Shown: positions 34,201-43,505, counted from the stretch's first letter. The stretch: 64,000 nucleotides of DNA from Streptomyces capitiformicae (GCF_002214185.1 NZ_CP022161.1:2851767-2915766); one strand, 5' to 3'. The notes: generated by a model from the letters alone, not told the origin. Made by a program: numbers and translations.

Positions 34201-37200
34201 GTGACCGCCCACTCGGAGCAGGCCCTGCTGGACAGTTGCCGGGCGTTGTCCCAGCACGTCGAACGAGATGGCGGGCTCTGGCTGCCCGACCTCGCCCACA
34301 CGCTCGCGGAGCGGCGCACCCACCACAGGCACCGCGTGGCGATCCTGGCCCGCGACCGGCAGGATCTCCTGGACGGACTCGCGCGGGTGAGCGCCAAAGA
34401 GCCGGACCTCGCCGTCACGCGGGGCGTGGTCGAGGGGCACCGCGAGCGGCGGGTGGCGTTCGTCTTCTCCGGAAGCGGCACCCAATGGCCGGGTATGGGC
34501 CGCGAACTGCTCCAGTGGCACACCGGTTTCCGGGAGCGGATGGAGGAGTGCGACGCCGCCGTGCGCACGGTGACGGGCTGGTCGGTGCTGGACGAGATGC
34601 TGGCGCCCCCTCAGACGTCACGGCTGTACGACGGGGACATCCAGCAGCCGGTGCTGTTCGCCCTCCAGGTCTCCCTGGCCCGGTTGTGGACCGATCTCGG
34701 CGTCGCACCCGTGGCGCTCGTCGGGCACAGTGTCGGCGAGGTGGCCGCGGCGTGCGTGGGCGGCGCGCTGTCGCTTCAGGACGGTGCCCGGATCGCCGCG
34801 GCCCGGTCGCACCTCATCCAGCACGAGGCCGGCCGGGGCGCCATGATCGTCGTGGAGTGGTCGGAAGACCTCCTCCCCCTCCTCGCCCGGTACGAGGGCG
34901 AGGCATCGATCGCGGCATACAACAGCCCCACCAGCGTGGCCGTCTCCGGCGCGCCGGACGCGATCCGCGCGCTGGAGGAGGAGCTGCGGCGGGCGGGCAC
35001 CTCGACCCGCGCGCTCCGGGTCGAGAGGGCGGGTCACAGTGTGCTCATGGACCCGATCCTCGCACCGCTGCGGGAGGCCATCAGGGACATCACGCCGCTG
35101 CCGTTCGAAGTGCCGTTCCACTCCACCGCGCTCGACGGCGCTGTGGACCCGCGGGTCGACGCCGACTACTGGGCGCACAACCTCCGCAATCCCGTGCGGT
35201 TCTCGCCCGTTGTCGCGGCACTCGTCGAGGACGGTGTCGACACCTTCGTGGAGATCGGCCCGCACGGCACCCTGCGCGGAGCCGTCGAGGAGACGGCCCT
35301 GGCTCAGGGCACGTCCGTCCATGTGGTCGACTCCCTGCGTCGGGGCGAGAGCGACACCCGCAGTCTGCTGGGCTCCGTGGCCTCCCTGTTCACGCACGGT
35401 GTGCCCCTGTCATGGACCACGCTGTTCCCGGACGGCGCGCGGGTGGTGGAGACACCGCTCGTCAGCTGGCAGAAGGAGCGCTACTGGCTGGGGACGTCGA
35501 CGGCGCGCGAGTCGGGCGGCGTCCCCGCCGAGACGCCGCAGCCGACCACGACCGGCACGGCCTCGGCGGACACGGCCGCGCCGCAGGCGACGCGGGACGT
35601 CGTCCTCGGCGAGATCGCCGACATGCTCGGGATTCCTGTCCGGATGTTTGAACCCGCCACCCGGCTGCAGGACTTCGGGCTGGACTCCATGCTGGCCATC
35701 CGCCTGAGCAACAGGATGCAGACGCTCTTCGGACACCGGGTGTCGCCGGTGGAGTTCCTCAACGGCAGCACGGTCAAGGACATGCTCGAACGCATCCTCG
35801 AACTCGTCGGCCGGCCGGAGGAGACCGTCCCGCGCGACGGCGCGGTGGAGACCCCGGCGGACGATCGGCCGACCGCTGTCGCGTACCTGTCGGACGAGGA
35901 CGCGGAAGAGCTGCTGACCGAACTCGTCGCGAGGAAACTGCTGGATCCGCCCGCCCCGGACAGTCGGACGCCCGCGCGGGAGAGTCTGCGGGCCGCGCTG
36001 GAGAGCGAGGCGTCCTTCGAGGTGGCGCCCACCGGGCACGGGCAGGCCTCGATCTGGTTCATGCAGCAGCTGTCGCCCGACGGTGTGGCGTACAACCTCA
36101 TGTGCGCCGCGCGGGTGCGCGGCACCGTGGACGAGCGGGCCCTCGAACAAGCCGTGGCCGCGGTGGTCGAGCGTCATCCGGCGCTGCGCACCAGCTTCGT
36201 CGAGGCGGGCGGACGGCCCCACCAGCTCATCTGGGCGGACCCGGTGTACGAGTTCCTGACGGAGGACGGCTCGGGCCTCGACGACGAGGAGCTGCGCGAC
36301 CTGCTCATGGAGCACGGTCATGTGCCGCTCGATCTCGACCAGGGCCCCGTGTTCCGCGTGGTGCTGGTGTCTCGTGAGGCGGGGGACGACTACCTGCTTC
36401 TGGTCATCCATCACGTCGCGGCCGACGCCGCCTCCGTGGACGTCGTCGTACGCGATCTGCGTGAGTTCTACGGCCGGGCCCTGCACGGCGATCTACCGCC
36501 CCAGGAGCCGGTGGCCCCCTACACGGACTTCGTGGCCTGGGAGGAGGCGTGGCTGCGCGGTCCGCAGGCCGAGGAGGCGCTGCGCTGGTGGGCCGACAGC
36601 CTGGCCGCGCCGCCCGCCCACCTCGACCTGCCGCCGCGGGCCGGGGCACAGGCACCGGCGAAGGAGCGCGCCGCGGGCGTCAGCTACGCCGGTGCGGACC
36701 TGACGTTCCGCTGGACCGTGGACGAGGCGCGCCGGCTGCGGGAGTTCGCGGTGCGGGAGGGCGTCTCCCTCAGCACCCTCGTGCTGGCCGGCTTCTTCGC
36801 GACGCTGAACCGGTTCGCGGGCGCCGAGGACGCCGTCGTCGCCACGGCGATCGCCCAGCGGGGCGAGGCGGGCCGGGAGTCCGCCGTGGGCTACTACCTC
36901 AACACGGCGCTGGTACGGGCCCGGCCGGGCGACGAGAGCAGCTTCCGCGGGCTGCTCCAGGAGGTGCACGCCTTCTCGCTCGGCGTGCTGGAGCACATGA
37001 ACTACCCCCTGGACCTGTTGGTGTCGGAGCTGAACCCGCCCCGCATCGACGGGCGTTCCCCCTGGTTCGACTTCGCCGTCAACTGGCTGTCCGGCGACGC
37101 CTTCACCTACGCCAACACGCTGTTCCACGGTGCCGGTGAGGCCGAGGAGCCGTCCGGGGCGCTGCCTCTCGTGCCCGTTCCGCTGCGGCGGCACATCGCG

Positions 37201-37404
37201 AAATTCGATCTGGAGATCACCATGGCCGACGTCTCGGACGAGGTGGTGGGCCAGGTCCAGTACAAACCGAGCCTGATGGAAAGAGGAACCGTGACGAGCT
37301 TGCTGGAGTGCTTCCACTCCGTGCTCTTCCAGTCGATCGACCGGCCGGAGCTGCCGATCGCGCAGTTGTCGCCCAGGTACGGCTCGAAGGAGAGGGACCT
37401 GTGA
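31270..37404 (+). CDS. salA-like: Type I PKS-NRPS: ACP-KS-AT-AT-ACP-C (SalA-like)
   Basis: 2044 residues. Order: ACP (Ser45 in LGLDSVKA); KS about 108-530 (Cys near 271 in VDTACSAS, HGTGTPLGDP, TNIGHLEP all intact); AT1 about 616-930 (GQSIGE, Ser near 710; MGYASHSPQ); AT2 about 1060-1370 (GHSVGE, Ser near 1154; RAGHSVLMD); second ACP (FGLDSML, Ser near 1472); C domain about 1578-2030 (HHVAADAAS near 1713). There are no KR, DH or ER domains. AT1 has His where extender ATs have the carboxylate-binding Arg (LAVHHAR against AT2's IAAARSH). So AT1 probably loads a monocarboxylic starter on the N-terminal ACP and AT2 loads the alkylmalonyl extender on ACP2. The terminal C domain would amidate the beta-ketoacyl chain with the amino acid on the next protein. 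GTG of the next gene overlaps the stop. Confidence 0.92.
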   Translation: MPTDSSPLDIHGIRDFLLSRLAESLGVPRDEVDPRAPLHRLGLDSVKATALVTALSEFLGRTVPVTLVWDHPTPEELCRALAKGPDDTGAAADGATRPARTYGPQEPVALVGIGCRLPGAPDPASYWRLLVDGGDAVDRVRSARRALGPDDVAASFRWGGYLDDIDMFDPLFFGISPREAVAMDPQQRLVLELAWEALEDAGVPPGSLVGSDTGVFMGSSWSDYAAMAHQSGFRQDIGPHTATGTHDSIIANRVSYTLGLQGPSMAVDTACSASLVAVHLACQAIRSGESELVLAGGVNLSFFTDHFLAMDQIGALSSDGRIKAFDARADGAVRSEGAAVVVLAPLRVALERGLPVYCLIRGSAVNNDGLSNGLTAPNPRAQEALLRTAYRRAGVAPDLVDYVECHGTGTPLGDPIEAKALGTVLGRGRAPEDALRIGSVKTNIGHLEPAAGIAGLVKVALALRNGVLPASLHYTSPNPRIPFAEAGLRVQDRTTLWPRRSDVRRAGVSAFGFGGTNCHVVAEEFPQTENSLLLLGEDSAQALADRVTALRAELDDDTPADLPALCREESGTRGSGRFRLAATADDRAELRAQLDAFTAGRPHPGLATGEGGEGRPRVAFLCSGTGSQWVGMGRRLLAGMPAFRRSLLRSDARIRELAGFSVVDELLADAAHARLDDMEIVQPLLFSVQIGLADAWRSLGVEPDVVLGQSIGEFAAAHVAGALDFEDATLLAVHHARLVQRLAVGRGDTMVVAADEERVAPHLAAVGGDLTVAGHNGPTSLLVSGGSAELQALTELLTAEGVTCHRVRMGYASHSPQVEPVLEPLRAALEGIRPVRPRVPLISTVTGELIGPDDLLGPEYWTRNVRSGTKLMRAVFTLAEQGVDAVVELSPHPVLLKPVRETLDEREVRCLPSLQRGVDDGRSMFRTLGELHAAGLPVTVGPSVSGTRGRHLEPGRRAALTHAGQASVPTERMQLVPVTAHSEQALLDSCRALSQHVERDGGLWLPDLAHTLAERRTHHRHRVAILARDRQDLLDGLARVSAKEPDLAVTRGVVEGHRERRVAFVFSGSGTQWPGMGRELLQWHTGFRERMEECDAAVRTVTGWSVLDEMLAPPQTSRLYDGDIQQPVLFALQVSLARLWTDLGVAPVALVGHSVGEVAAACVGGALSLQDGARIAAARSHLIQHEAGRGAMIVVEWSEDLLPLLARYEGEASIAAYNSPTSVAVSGAPDAIRALEEELRRAGTSTRALRVERAGHSVLMDPILAPLREAIRDITPLPFEVPFHSTALDGAVDPRVDADYWAHNLRNPVRFSPVVAALVEDGVDTFVEIGPHGTLRGAVEETALAQGTSVHVVDSLRRGESDTRSLLGSVASLFTHGVPLSWTTLFPDGARVVETPLVSWQKERYWLGTSTARESGGVPAETPQPTTTGTASADTAAPQATRDVVLGEIADMLGIPVRMFEPATRLQDFGLDSMLAIRLSNRMQTLFGHRVSPVEFLNGSTVKDMLERILELVGRPEETVPRDGAVETPADDRPTAVAYLSDEDAEELLTELVARKLLDPPAPDSRTPARESLRAALESEASFEVAPTGHGQASIWFMQQLSPDGVAYNLMCAARVRGTVDERALEQAVAAVVERHPALRTSFVEAGGRPHQLIWADPVYEFLTEDGSGLDDEELRDLLMEHGHVPLDLDQGPVFRVVLVSREAGDDYLLLVIHHVAADAASVDVVVRDLREFYGRALHGDLPPQEPVAPYTDFVAWEEAWLRGPQAEEALRWWADSLAAPPAHLDLPPRAGAQAPAKERAAGVSYAGADLTFRWTVDEARRLREFAVREGVSLSTLVLAGFFATLNRFAGAEDAVVATAIAQRGEAGRESAVGYYLNTALVRARPGDESSFRGLLQEVHAFSLGVLEHMNYPLDLLVSELNPPRIDGRSPWFDFAVNWLSGDAFTYANTLFHGAGEAEEPSGALPLVPVPLRRHIAKFDLEITMADVSDEVVGQVQYKPSLMERGTVTSLLECFHSVLFQSIDRPELPIAQLSPRYGSKERDL

Positions 37405-39281
37405 GGCCCGCGGCGAACACGCTGCACGGCAGGTTCCTGGAGCACGCGGCGAAGACCCCCGACGCGCCAGCGGTGTTCTGCGACGCGGGTGTGCTGACGT
37501 ACGGCGAACTCGACCGGCGGTCCGCGCTCCTCGCCGAACAGCTGATGCTCCAGGGCGCCGGCCCCGGCGTCGTCGTCGGCCTGTGCGTCGAGCGCGCCGC
37601 GAACCTGTTCGTCTGTCTGCTGGGCATCCTGCGCGCGGGGGCGAGCTATCTGCCGCTCGACCCGAAGTACCCGGACGAGCGGCTGCGGTTCATGGTGCGG
37701 GACAGCGGGACCGGGCTGCTGCTGACGACGCCCGCGGCCCGGGACCGCTGCCCGGAGGGGCCCGCGGTGCTGGTGCTCGACGGTGACAGCGTCACGGTCG
37801 TGCCGGGGGCGGACGGGGGGCGGCCCGTGGCCACCGTTCCGGACGACATCGCCTATGTGATCTACACGTCCGGCTCGACCGGACAGCCCAAGGGGGTGGC
37901 GATCGGGCACGGCAACTGCGCGGCGATGCTGGCGGAGACGGACCTGCTCTTCGCGGAGTGCGATCTGAGCGGTGTCGCCGCCGTCAGCTCCATCTGCTTC
38001 GACCTGGCGGTGATGGAGATCTTCACACCGCTGTCCCGAGGCGGTGGCGTGGTCCTGGTGGACAGCGCGGTGCACCTGCCCGAGAGCCCGCATCTGCACC
38101 GGGTGACCCACCTCAACACGGTCCCCTCCGTCATGGCGGGCCTGCTCGACGCCGGCGGCCTGCCGCCGTCGCTGCGGACGGTGGTCCTCGGCGGGGAGGC
38201 GGTGCGGCGCCGACTCGTCGACCGGGTGTACCGCGAGACGCGCGCGGACCGGGTCTTCAACGGCTACGGCCCCACCGAGGGAACGGTCTTCTGCACCTTC
38301 AAGCTGGTCCCGCCCGACGAGTCCGGCGAGCCGTCGATCGGCGCTCCCTCGTCCACCGCCCGGCTCTACGTCCTGGACGAGCGGCTGCGCCCGCTGCCGG
38401 ACGGGCAGCCGGGCGAGCTGTACCTGGGCGGGGCGGGCCTGGCCTGGGGCTATGTCAACCGGCCCCGGCTGACGGCGGAACGCTTCGTCCCGGACCCGCA
38501 CCTGGACGGCGAGCGCATGTATCGCACGGGCGACCTCGCCCGCTTCCTGCCGAACGGCGAGCTGGAGTTCGCGGGACGCGCGGACCACCAGGTGAAGGTG
38601 CGCGGGTACCGTATCGAACTGGAGGAGGCCGAGGCCTGGCTGTCCGGCTGCCCCGAGGTCCGGGAGGCGGCGGTCGTGGTCCACACGGCCGAGGAGCGGC
38701 CCGACGCGGCCTCGCTCGTGGCCTACGTCGTACCGAACGACCTTCCGGACACGGCGGCGACCGGCTCCGGCCCCTGGCTGGATCCCGCCCTCCAGTCCCG
38801 GATCACGGACCGGCTGAACGAGCTGCTGCCCGACTACATGGTTCCGGAGACGGTGGTGTTCCTCGCCGCGTTCCCCGTGTCCCCGAACGGCAAGCTCGAC
38901 CGGACGGCCCTGCCCGAACCGCCCACGCCCGACACGCCGTTGGCGCTGGACGCACCGACCACCCCGACCGAGACGGCGCTCGCCGAACTCTGGGGCGAAC
39001 TCCTCGGCCGTGAGCCGCGGACGATCGGCGTGCGGGACGCCTTCTACGACCTCGGGGGCAATTCGCTGCTGCTGGTCCGGCTGGCCAAGCGGATGAGCCG
39101 GCGCTTCGACCGGCGGGTCGGGGTGTCGGATCTCTTCCGGTTCCGCGACATCGAGTCGCTCGCCAAGTGGCTGGACGAGGACGGCGGCGACGCGACCCCC
39201 GACGCGGTAGCGGAGGCCAGGCGCCGCGCCTCGGCCCGCCGGTCCGTCGTACGCGGCCGAGGCCGCCCGGCCGGCGGCTGA
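37401..39281 (+). CDS. salB-like: NRPS A-T protein (SalB-like)
   Basis: 626 residues, GTG start overlapping the PKS stop, AGAGGG upstream. A domain about 10-520: IAYVIYTSGSTGQPKG, NGYGPTEGTVF, YRTGDLARF and the Lys of SPNGKLDR. T domain Ser near 553 in YDLGGNSLL. My hand alignment to GrsA gives the specificity residues D-L-M-N-V-G-G-V-F-K. This matches no proteinogenic code I know, which fits an unusual amino acid such as a cyclohexenylalanine. It receives the polyketide from the C domain of the previous protein. A Thr/Pro linker joins A and T; the tail is an Arg-rich extension. Confidence 0.9.
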   Translation: MRPAANTLHGRFLEHAAKTPDAPAVFCDAGVLTYGELDRRSALLAEQLMLQGAGPGVVVGLCVERAANLFVCLLGILRAGASYLPLDPKYPDERLRFMVRDSGTGLLLTTPAARDRCPEGPAVLVLDGDSVTVVPGADGGRPVATVPDDIAYVIYTSGSTGQPKGVAIGHGNCAAMLAETDLLFAECDLSGVAAVSSICFDLAVMEIFTPLSRGGGVVLVDSAVHLPESPHLHRVTHLNTVPSVMAGLLDAGGLPPSLRTVVLGGEAVRRRLVDRVYRETRADRVFNGYGPTEGTVFCTFKLVPPDESGEPSIGAPSSTARLYVLDERLRPLPDGQPGELYLGGAGLAWGYVNRPRLTAERFVPDPHLDGERMYRTGDLARFLPNGELEFAGRADHQVKVRGYRIELEEAEAWLSGCPEVREAAVVVHTAEERPDAASLVAYVVPNDLPDTAATGSGPWLDPALQSRITDRLNELLPDYMVPETVVFLAAFPVSPNGKLDRTALPEPPTPDTPLALDAPTTPTETALAELWGELLGREPRTIGVRDAFYDLGGNSLLLVRLAKRMSRRFDRRVGVSDLFRFRDIESLAKWLDEDGGDATPDAVAEARRRASARRSVVRGRGRPAGG

Positions 39282-39325
39282 GACGTCCGCCCGAACCTTC
39301 GTGACCATGGGAGACCTTGAGACTG

Positions 39326-41122
39326 ATGAACGACAGCCCCGAGCAGGAACAGGAATACGACGACGGCGACGTCGCGATCATCGGTATCGCGTGTCGCTAT
39401 CCCGGCGCCCGGGACAAGGAGCAGTTCTGGGACAACCTTGTCCACGGACGGGAATCGATCACCTTTCTCCGTACGGAGGAGATCGAAGGCGACGAGTCGC
39501 TGCTCAACAACCCGGCCTACGTACGGGCGTGCGCGCCGCTTGAGGGCTACGACGAGTTCGACCCGGCGGTCTTCGGCATCTCGGACCGGGTGGCGACGCT
39601 GATGACGCCCGAGCACCGGCTCTTCCTGGAGAGCGTCTGGGACGTCCTGGAGGACGCCGGCTACGACCCGGACCGTATCCAGGGCGAGGTGGGGATCTAC
39701 GCCGGGGCCAATCCCATGACCCCGGCGCAGTACAGCTCCCCGCCGGACTGGGCGTCCGTCGGGCCCGAGGTGATGGACCGCAGCAACTCCTGGTTCACGG
39801 ACACCATGACGTCGAACGCCCTGTTCTACCTCGGCCTGACCGGCGAGGCGGTCACCGTGACGGCGGTGTGCACCGGCTTCCACTACTCGGTGCACCTCGC
39901 GTGTCAGTCGCTCCTGCTGGGGCAGACGGACATGGCCGTCGCCGGCGGGACCATGGTCCGGCTCCCTCAGCGCCGCGGCTATCTGTGGGAGGAGGGCCGC
40001 ATCGGGTCCCGGGACGGACACTGCCGTCCGTTCGACGCCAAGGGCACGGGGACGCGGCTCGCCAGCGGTGTCGCGACGCTCCTGCTCAAACCGCTGCGGC
40101 AGGCCGTCGCCGACGGCGACCACATCTACGCGACGGTGAAGGGCACCGCCATCAACAACAACGGCGCCAGCGCGGTGTCGTACGGCTTCGCCCAGCCCGA
40201 GCGGCTCAGTGCCTGCATCGCCGGTGCCATGCACGTGGGCGGCGTGACACCGGACACCGTGTCCCTGTACGAGGCCAACACCTTCGGTCTGCCGATCACC
40301 GACGGGCTGGAGGTCCGCGCGGCGCACCTCGCCTTCGGCAAGCAGACCGGCCCCACCTCCCTGGGCTCGGTCAAGGGGAACATCGGGCACGCCGGTGTGG
40401 CCGCCGGCGGCTCCGGCACGGTCAAGGCGGCGCTGTCGCTGTACCACCGGCAGCTGGTCCCGACGATCAATCTGACGGAGGTGGACGAGGACCTCGACCT
40501 CCCCAACACGCCGTTCGTGCCGCAGCTGGAGGGCGCGGACTGGACGCCTCAGGCCGGTGTGCGGCGCGCGGGCGTCACCGCGCTCGGCGGTGGCGGCTAC
40601 AACGCGCACCTCGTCCTGGAGGAGCCGCCGACCCGCCCCGAGCGGGACCCCGAGGCCCGGGTGGCGAGGCTCGTCGCGCTGTCCGCGCTGGACGAGCGGG
40701 GCCTGGTCCGGCGGCGCGCGGCCCTCCGGGAGTGGATCGCGGCCCATCCCGAGGCACGGCTCGACGACATCTGTCTTAGTCTCGGGCTCGGGCGCCGGAT
40801 CATGGACCGGCGCTGGGCGGCCGTGGTGAGCACCAAGGAGGAGCTGGCCGAGGCACTTGCGACCGAGTCCGGCGGCCGGGTGACCTCCGATGGTCCGGCG
40901 GCGCACACGGACCTGGCCGGGCTGCGGCAGACCGACCGCGGTCTCGTGCCGGACACGTCCGACGGACGCCGTGACGAGGAGACGCTGTTCCGGCTCGCCC
41001 AGGCCTGGACGGGGGGCCGGCCGGTGGACTTCGCCGCGCTGTACGAGAACGGGTCGGCCCGCCGGGTGCCCCTGCCGGGCTATCCGTTCGAGCGGCGGCG
41101 CTTCTGGCGCACCCACTGGTGA
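39326..41122 (+). CDS. salC-like: Stand-alone ketosynthase with altered active site (SalC-like)
   Basis: 598 residues from ATG 39326; TTG 39317 is a possible alternative. KS fold with a C-terminal linker domain ending PLPGYPFERRRFWR, but no AT or ACP. The nucleophile is kept (VTAVCTGFHYS, Cys near 182) and the second His is kept (GNIGHAGVAAG, near 355). The first His of HGTGT is replaced: the block reads YEANTFGLPITDG, Asn near 317. A KS lacking this His should be poor at decarboxylative condensation. SalC of salinosporamide is a lone KS that carries out the aldol cyclisation and beta-lactone closure of the gamma-lactam-beta-lactone. Same position in the gene order here, so I assign the same role. 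Confidence 0.9.
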   Translation: MNDSPEQEQEYDDGDVAIIGIACRYPGARDKEQFWDNLVHGRESITFLRTEEIEGDESLLNNPAYVRACAPLEGYDEFDPAVFGISDRVATLMTPEHRLFLESVWDVLEDAGYDPDRIQGEVGIYAGANPMTPAQYSSPPDWASVGPEVMDRSNSWFTDTMTSNALFYLGLTGEAVTVTAVCTGFHYSVHLACQSLLLGQTDMAVAGGTMVRLPQRRGYLWEEGRIGSRDGHCRPFDAKGTGTRLASGVATLLLKPLRQAVADGDHIYATVKGTAINNNGASAVSYGFAQPERLSACIAGAMHVGGVTPDTVSLYEANTFGLPITDGLEVRAAHLAFGKQTGPTSLGSVKGNIGHAGVAAGGSGTVKAALSLYHRQLVPTINLTEVDEDLDLPNTPFVPQLEGADWTPQAGVRRAGVTALGGGGYNAHLVLEEPPTRPERDPEARVARLVALSALDERGLVRRRAALREWIAAHPEARLDDICLSLGLGRRIMDRRWAAVVSTKEELAEALATESGGRVTSDGPAAHTDLAGLRQTDRGLVPDTSDGRRDEETLFRLAQAWTGGRPVDFAALYENGSARRVPLPGYPFERRRFWRTHW

Positions 41123-41170
41123 GCCGGTCTTGTCCACATATTCCACGACACGATCAGCCGGAGCCCCGGA

Positions 41171-42448
41171 ATGACGTCTTCTGCGGTCACTGCCGACACG
41201 CTCGACCCTGACACGGTCGACCTCGCCGACCCCGCCACCTTCGCGGACCACGATCTCAGCGGCTTCTGGCGCCGGCTGCGCGACACCAGGCCCGTGCACT
41301 GGAACCCGCCGACGGCCGAGCGGAGCGGCTTCTGGGTGCTCTCCCGGCACGAGGACATCATGGCCGTCCACCGCGACGACGAGAACTTCACCTCGGAGCG
41401 CGGCAACGTCCTCGTGACCCTGCTGGAGGGGGGTGACGCGGGGGCGGGCAAGATGCTCGCGGTCACCGACGGGCCGCGGCACGAGCAGTTGCGCAAGATC
41501 CTGCTGAGATCGTTGGGGCCCCGCGTACTGAACCCCGTGGCGGCGGCCGTCCGCGCCAACACCCGTCGGCTGGTGCGGGAAGCGGTGGCGCGGGATGAGT
41601 GCGACTTCGCGCTGGAGATCGCCAACCGCATCCCGATGACCACCATCTCCAATCTGCTCGGTGTGCCGGAAAGCGACCGGGACTATCTGCTGACCCTGAC
41701 CAAGGCCGCGCTGAGCGCCGACGGTGACGTCCTCGACGAGGAGGAGTCGGCCGTCGCGCGCAACGAGATCCTGCTCTACTTCCTGGATCTGGTGGAGGAA
41801 CGGCGCAAGGCGCCGGGCGAGGACCTGATCAGCACGCTGGCGCTCAGCGACGTCGACGGGGCCCGGCTGAGTGACGAGGACGTCGTCCTCAACTGCTACA
41901 GCCTCGTCATCGGCGGCGACGAGACCAGCCGGCTGACCATGATCGACAGCGTGTACTCACTCGCCGCGCACCCCGATCAGTGGCGGCGGCTCAAGAACGG
42001 GGACTGCTCGATCGACACGGCCGTCGACGAGGTGCTGCGCTGGGCGTCCCCGTCGATGCACTTCGGGCGAAGCGCGGTGCGTGACACGGAGGTGGGCGGT
42101 GTCCGCATCGGCGAGAACGACATCGTGACCCTGTGGCACTCCTCAGCCAACCGGGACGAGCGGGTGTTCGACCAGCCGGAGGTGTTCGACCTGGGACGCA
42201 CCCCCAACAAGCACATCTCGTTCGGCTACGGCCCGCACTTCTGCGTCGGCTCCCATCTCGCCAAGATCGAGATATCCGAACTCCTCATGGCCCTGCGGGA
42301 CTTCACCACGGGCTTCGAGCGCACGGGTGAGGCGCCGCGGGTCCACTCCAACCTGCTGAACGGGTTCCACAGCCTGCCGGTCCGCTTCTTCCCGGACGAG
42401 GCCGGGCTGGCACGAGCCGACGACGAACGAAGAGAGGTGAAACGGTGA
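41171..42448 (+). CDS. salD-like: Cytochrome P450, CYP163-like amino-acid beta-hydroxylase (SalD-like)
   Basis: 425 residues. The I-helix motif is VIGGDETSR, where most P450s have AGxDTT; GGDETS is shared with P450s such as NovI/NikQ that hydroxylate carrier-bound amino acids. EVLRWASP is the ExxR and SFGYGPHFCVGSHLAK the heme loop. It would beta-hydroxylate the aminoacyl group on the A-T protein, giving the oxygen that closes the beta-lactone. The GTG of the MbtH gene overlaps its stop. Confidence 0.87.
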   Translation: MTSSAVTADTLDPDTVDLADPATFADHDLSGFWRRLRDTRPVHWNPPTAERSGFWVLSRHEDIMAVHRDDENFTSERGNVLVTLLEGGDAGAGKMLAVTDGPRHEQLRKILLRSLGPRVLNPVAAAVRANTRRLVREAVARDECDFALEIANRIPMTTISNLLGVPESDRDYLLTLTKAALSADGDVLDEEESAVARNEILLYFLDLVEERRKAPGEDLISTLALSDVDGARLSDEDVVLNCYSLVIGGDETSRLTMIDSVYSLAAHPDQWRRLKNGDCSIDTAVDEVLRWASPSMHFGRSAVRDTEVGGVRIGENDIVTLWHSSANRDERVFDQPEVFDLGRTPNKHISFGYGPHFCVGSHLAKIEISELLMALRDFTTGFERTGEAPRVHSNLLNGFHSLPVRFFPDEAGLARADDERREVKR

Positions 42449-42657
42449 CCGGAAACCCCTTCGACGAGGATTCCGGCGACTGGCAGGTCGTCCTCAACAA
42501 CCAGGGCCGGTACGCCCTTTGGCGAGCCTGCCTGAGGCTCCCGGCCGGCTGGCGGATCGTCTTCTCCGCCACCGACCGGGAAACGGCGCTGGACCACATA
42601 GAGCTGTGCTCCACCGGCCGCGGAGCTGCCCGGCAGCAGGCGGGGACCGCCTGGTAA
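42445..42657 (+). CDS. mbtH-like: MbtH-like protein (SalE-like)
   Basis: 70 residues: NPFDEDSGDWQVVLNNQGRYALWRACLRLPAGWRIVF shown by its ends, then CLDYI-like DHIELCS. The MbtH signature NxxxQYxxWP is degenerate here (NNQGRYALWRA), but length and blocks fit. MbtH proteins bind A domains and support their folding and activity, here presumably the A-T protein at 37401. TAATG overlap with the next gene. Confidence 0.85.
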   Translation: MTGNPFDEDSGDWQVVLNNQGRYALWRACLRLPAGWRIVFSATDRETALDHIELCSTGRGAARQQAGTAW

Positions 42658-43505
42658 TGCCTCTCGTATCCGTCAACGGAGTCAAGCTGCACTACACGTG
42701 CCATGGTTCGGGAGAGCCGGTGGTGCTCGTCAGCGGGGCGGGCGCCTCGGGGAACTCATGGCTGCTGCACCAGGTGCCCTTCCTCGTCGAGGAGGGGTAC
42801 CGGGCGTACGTCTACGACTCCCGGGGCATCCCGCCGAGCGACGAGTGCCCGGAGGGGTTCGAGGTCGACGACCTGGTCGCCGACCTGGCCGCCCTGATCG
42901 AGGAACTCGGCCTGGGGCCGGCGCGGCTGGTGGGCACGTCGATGGGCGCGTACGTCGTCCAGGAACTCGCCCTCGCCAGGCCCGATCTGGTCCGGCAGGC
43001 GGTGCTGCTGGCCGGCCGGGCGCGCTCGGACGTACTGCGGGCCCGACTGGCGCTCGCCGATGTCGAACTGGGCGACTCGGGCCCGGTCCTGCCTCCGTCG
43101 TACCGGGCGGTGGTGCGTGCCCTGCAGATGCTGTCTCCCCGCACGATGGAGGACGAGACGGCGATCCAGGACTGGCTCGCGCTCTTCGCCATGGAACCGG
43201 CTCCGGGCCCGGGCACCCTGGCCCAACTGGCGCTCCAGCCCATGCCGGACCGGCGGGCGGCCTACGCGGACATCACGGTGCCCTGCCATGTGATCTCGTT
43301 CGCGCACGACCTGATCGCCCCGCCGCGCTACGGCCACGAACTCGCCGACAGCATCCCGAACGCCGGGTTCGACGTCGTCGACGACGCCGGGCACTTCGGG
43401 TACCTGGAGCGGCCGGACGCCGTCAACAAGATCATTTCGAAGTGCTTCGCCGACGGGGACACCCGCCTCGCGACGAGCACCCTGCACATGAGGAGAGGAA
43501 CATGA
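42657..43505 (+). CDS. salF-like: Alpha/beta hydrolase (SalF-like editing thioesterase)
   Basis: 282 residues. HGSGEPVVLVSGAGASGNSW gives the oxyanion region, LVGTSMGAYVVQELA the nucleophile Ser (GxSxG), and DDAGHFGYLERPD the catalytic His. No lid-rich thioesterase II features. In the sal order this place is held by a hydrolase or type II thioesterase. It could free misprimed carriers. The stop overlaps the CCR ATG. Confidence 0.82.
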   Translation: MPLVSVNGVKLHYTCHGSGEPVVLVSGAGASGNSWLLHQVPFLVEEGYRAYVYDSRGIPPSDECPEGFEVDDLVADLAALIEELGLGPARLVGTSMGAYVVQELALARPDLVRQAVLLAGRARSDVLRARLALADVELGDSGPVLPPSYRAVVRALQMLSPRTMEDETAIQDWLALFAMEPAPGPGTLAQLALQPMPDRRAAYADITVPCHVISFAHDLIAPPRYGHELADSIPNAGFDVVDDAGHFGYLERPDAVNKIISKCFADGDTRLATSTLHMRRGT

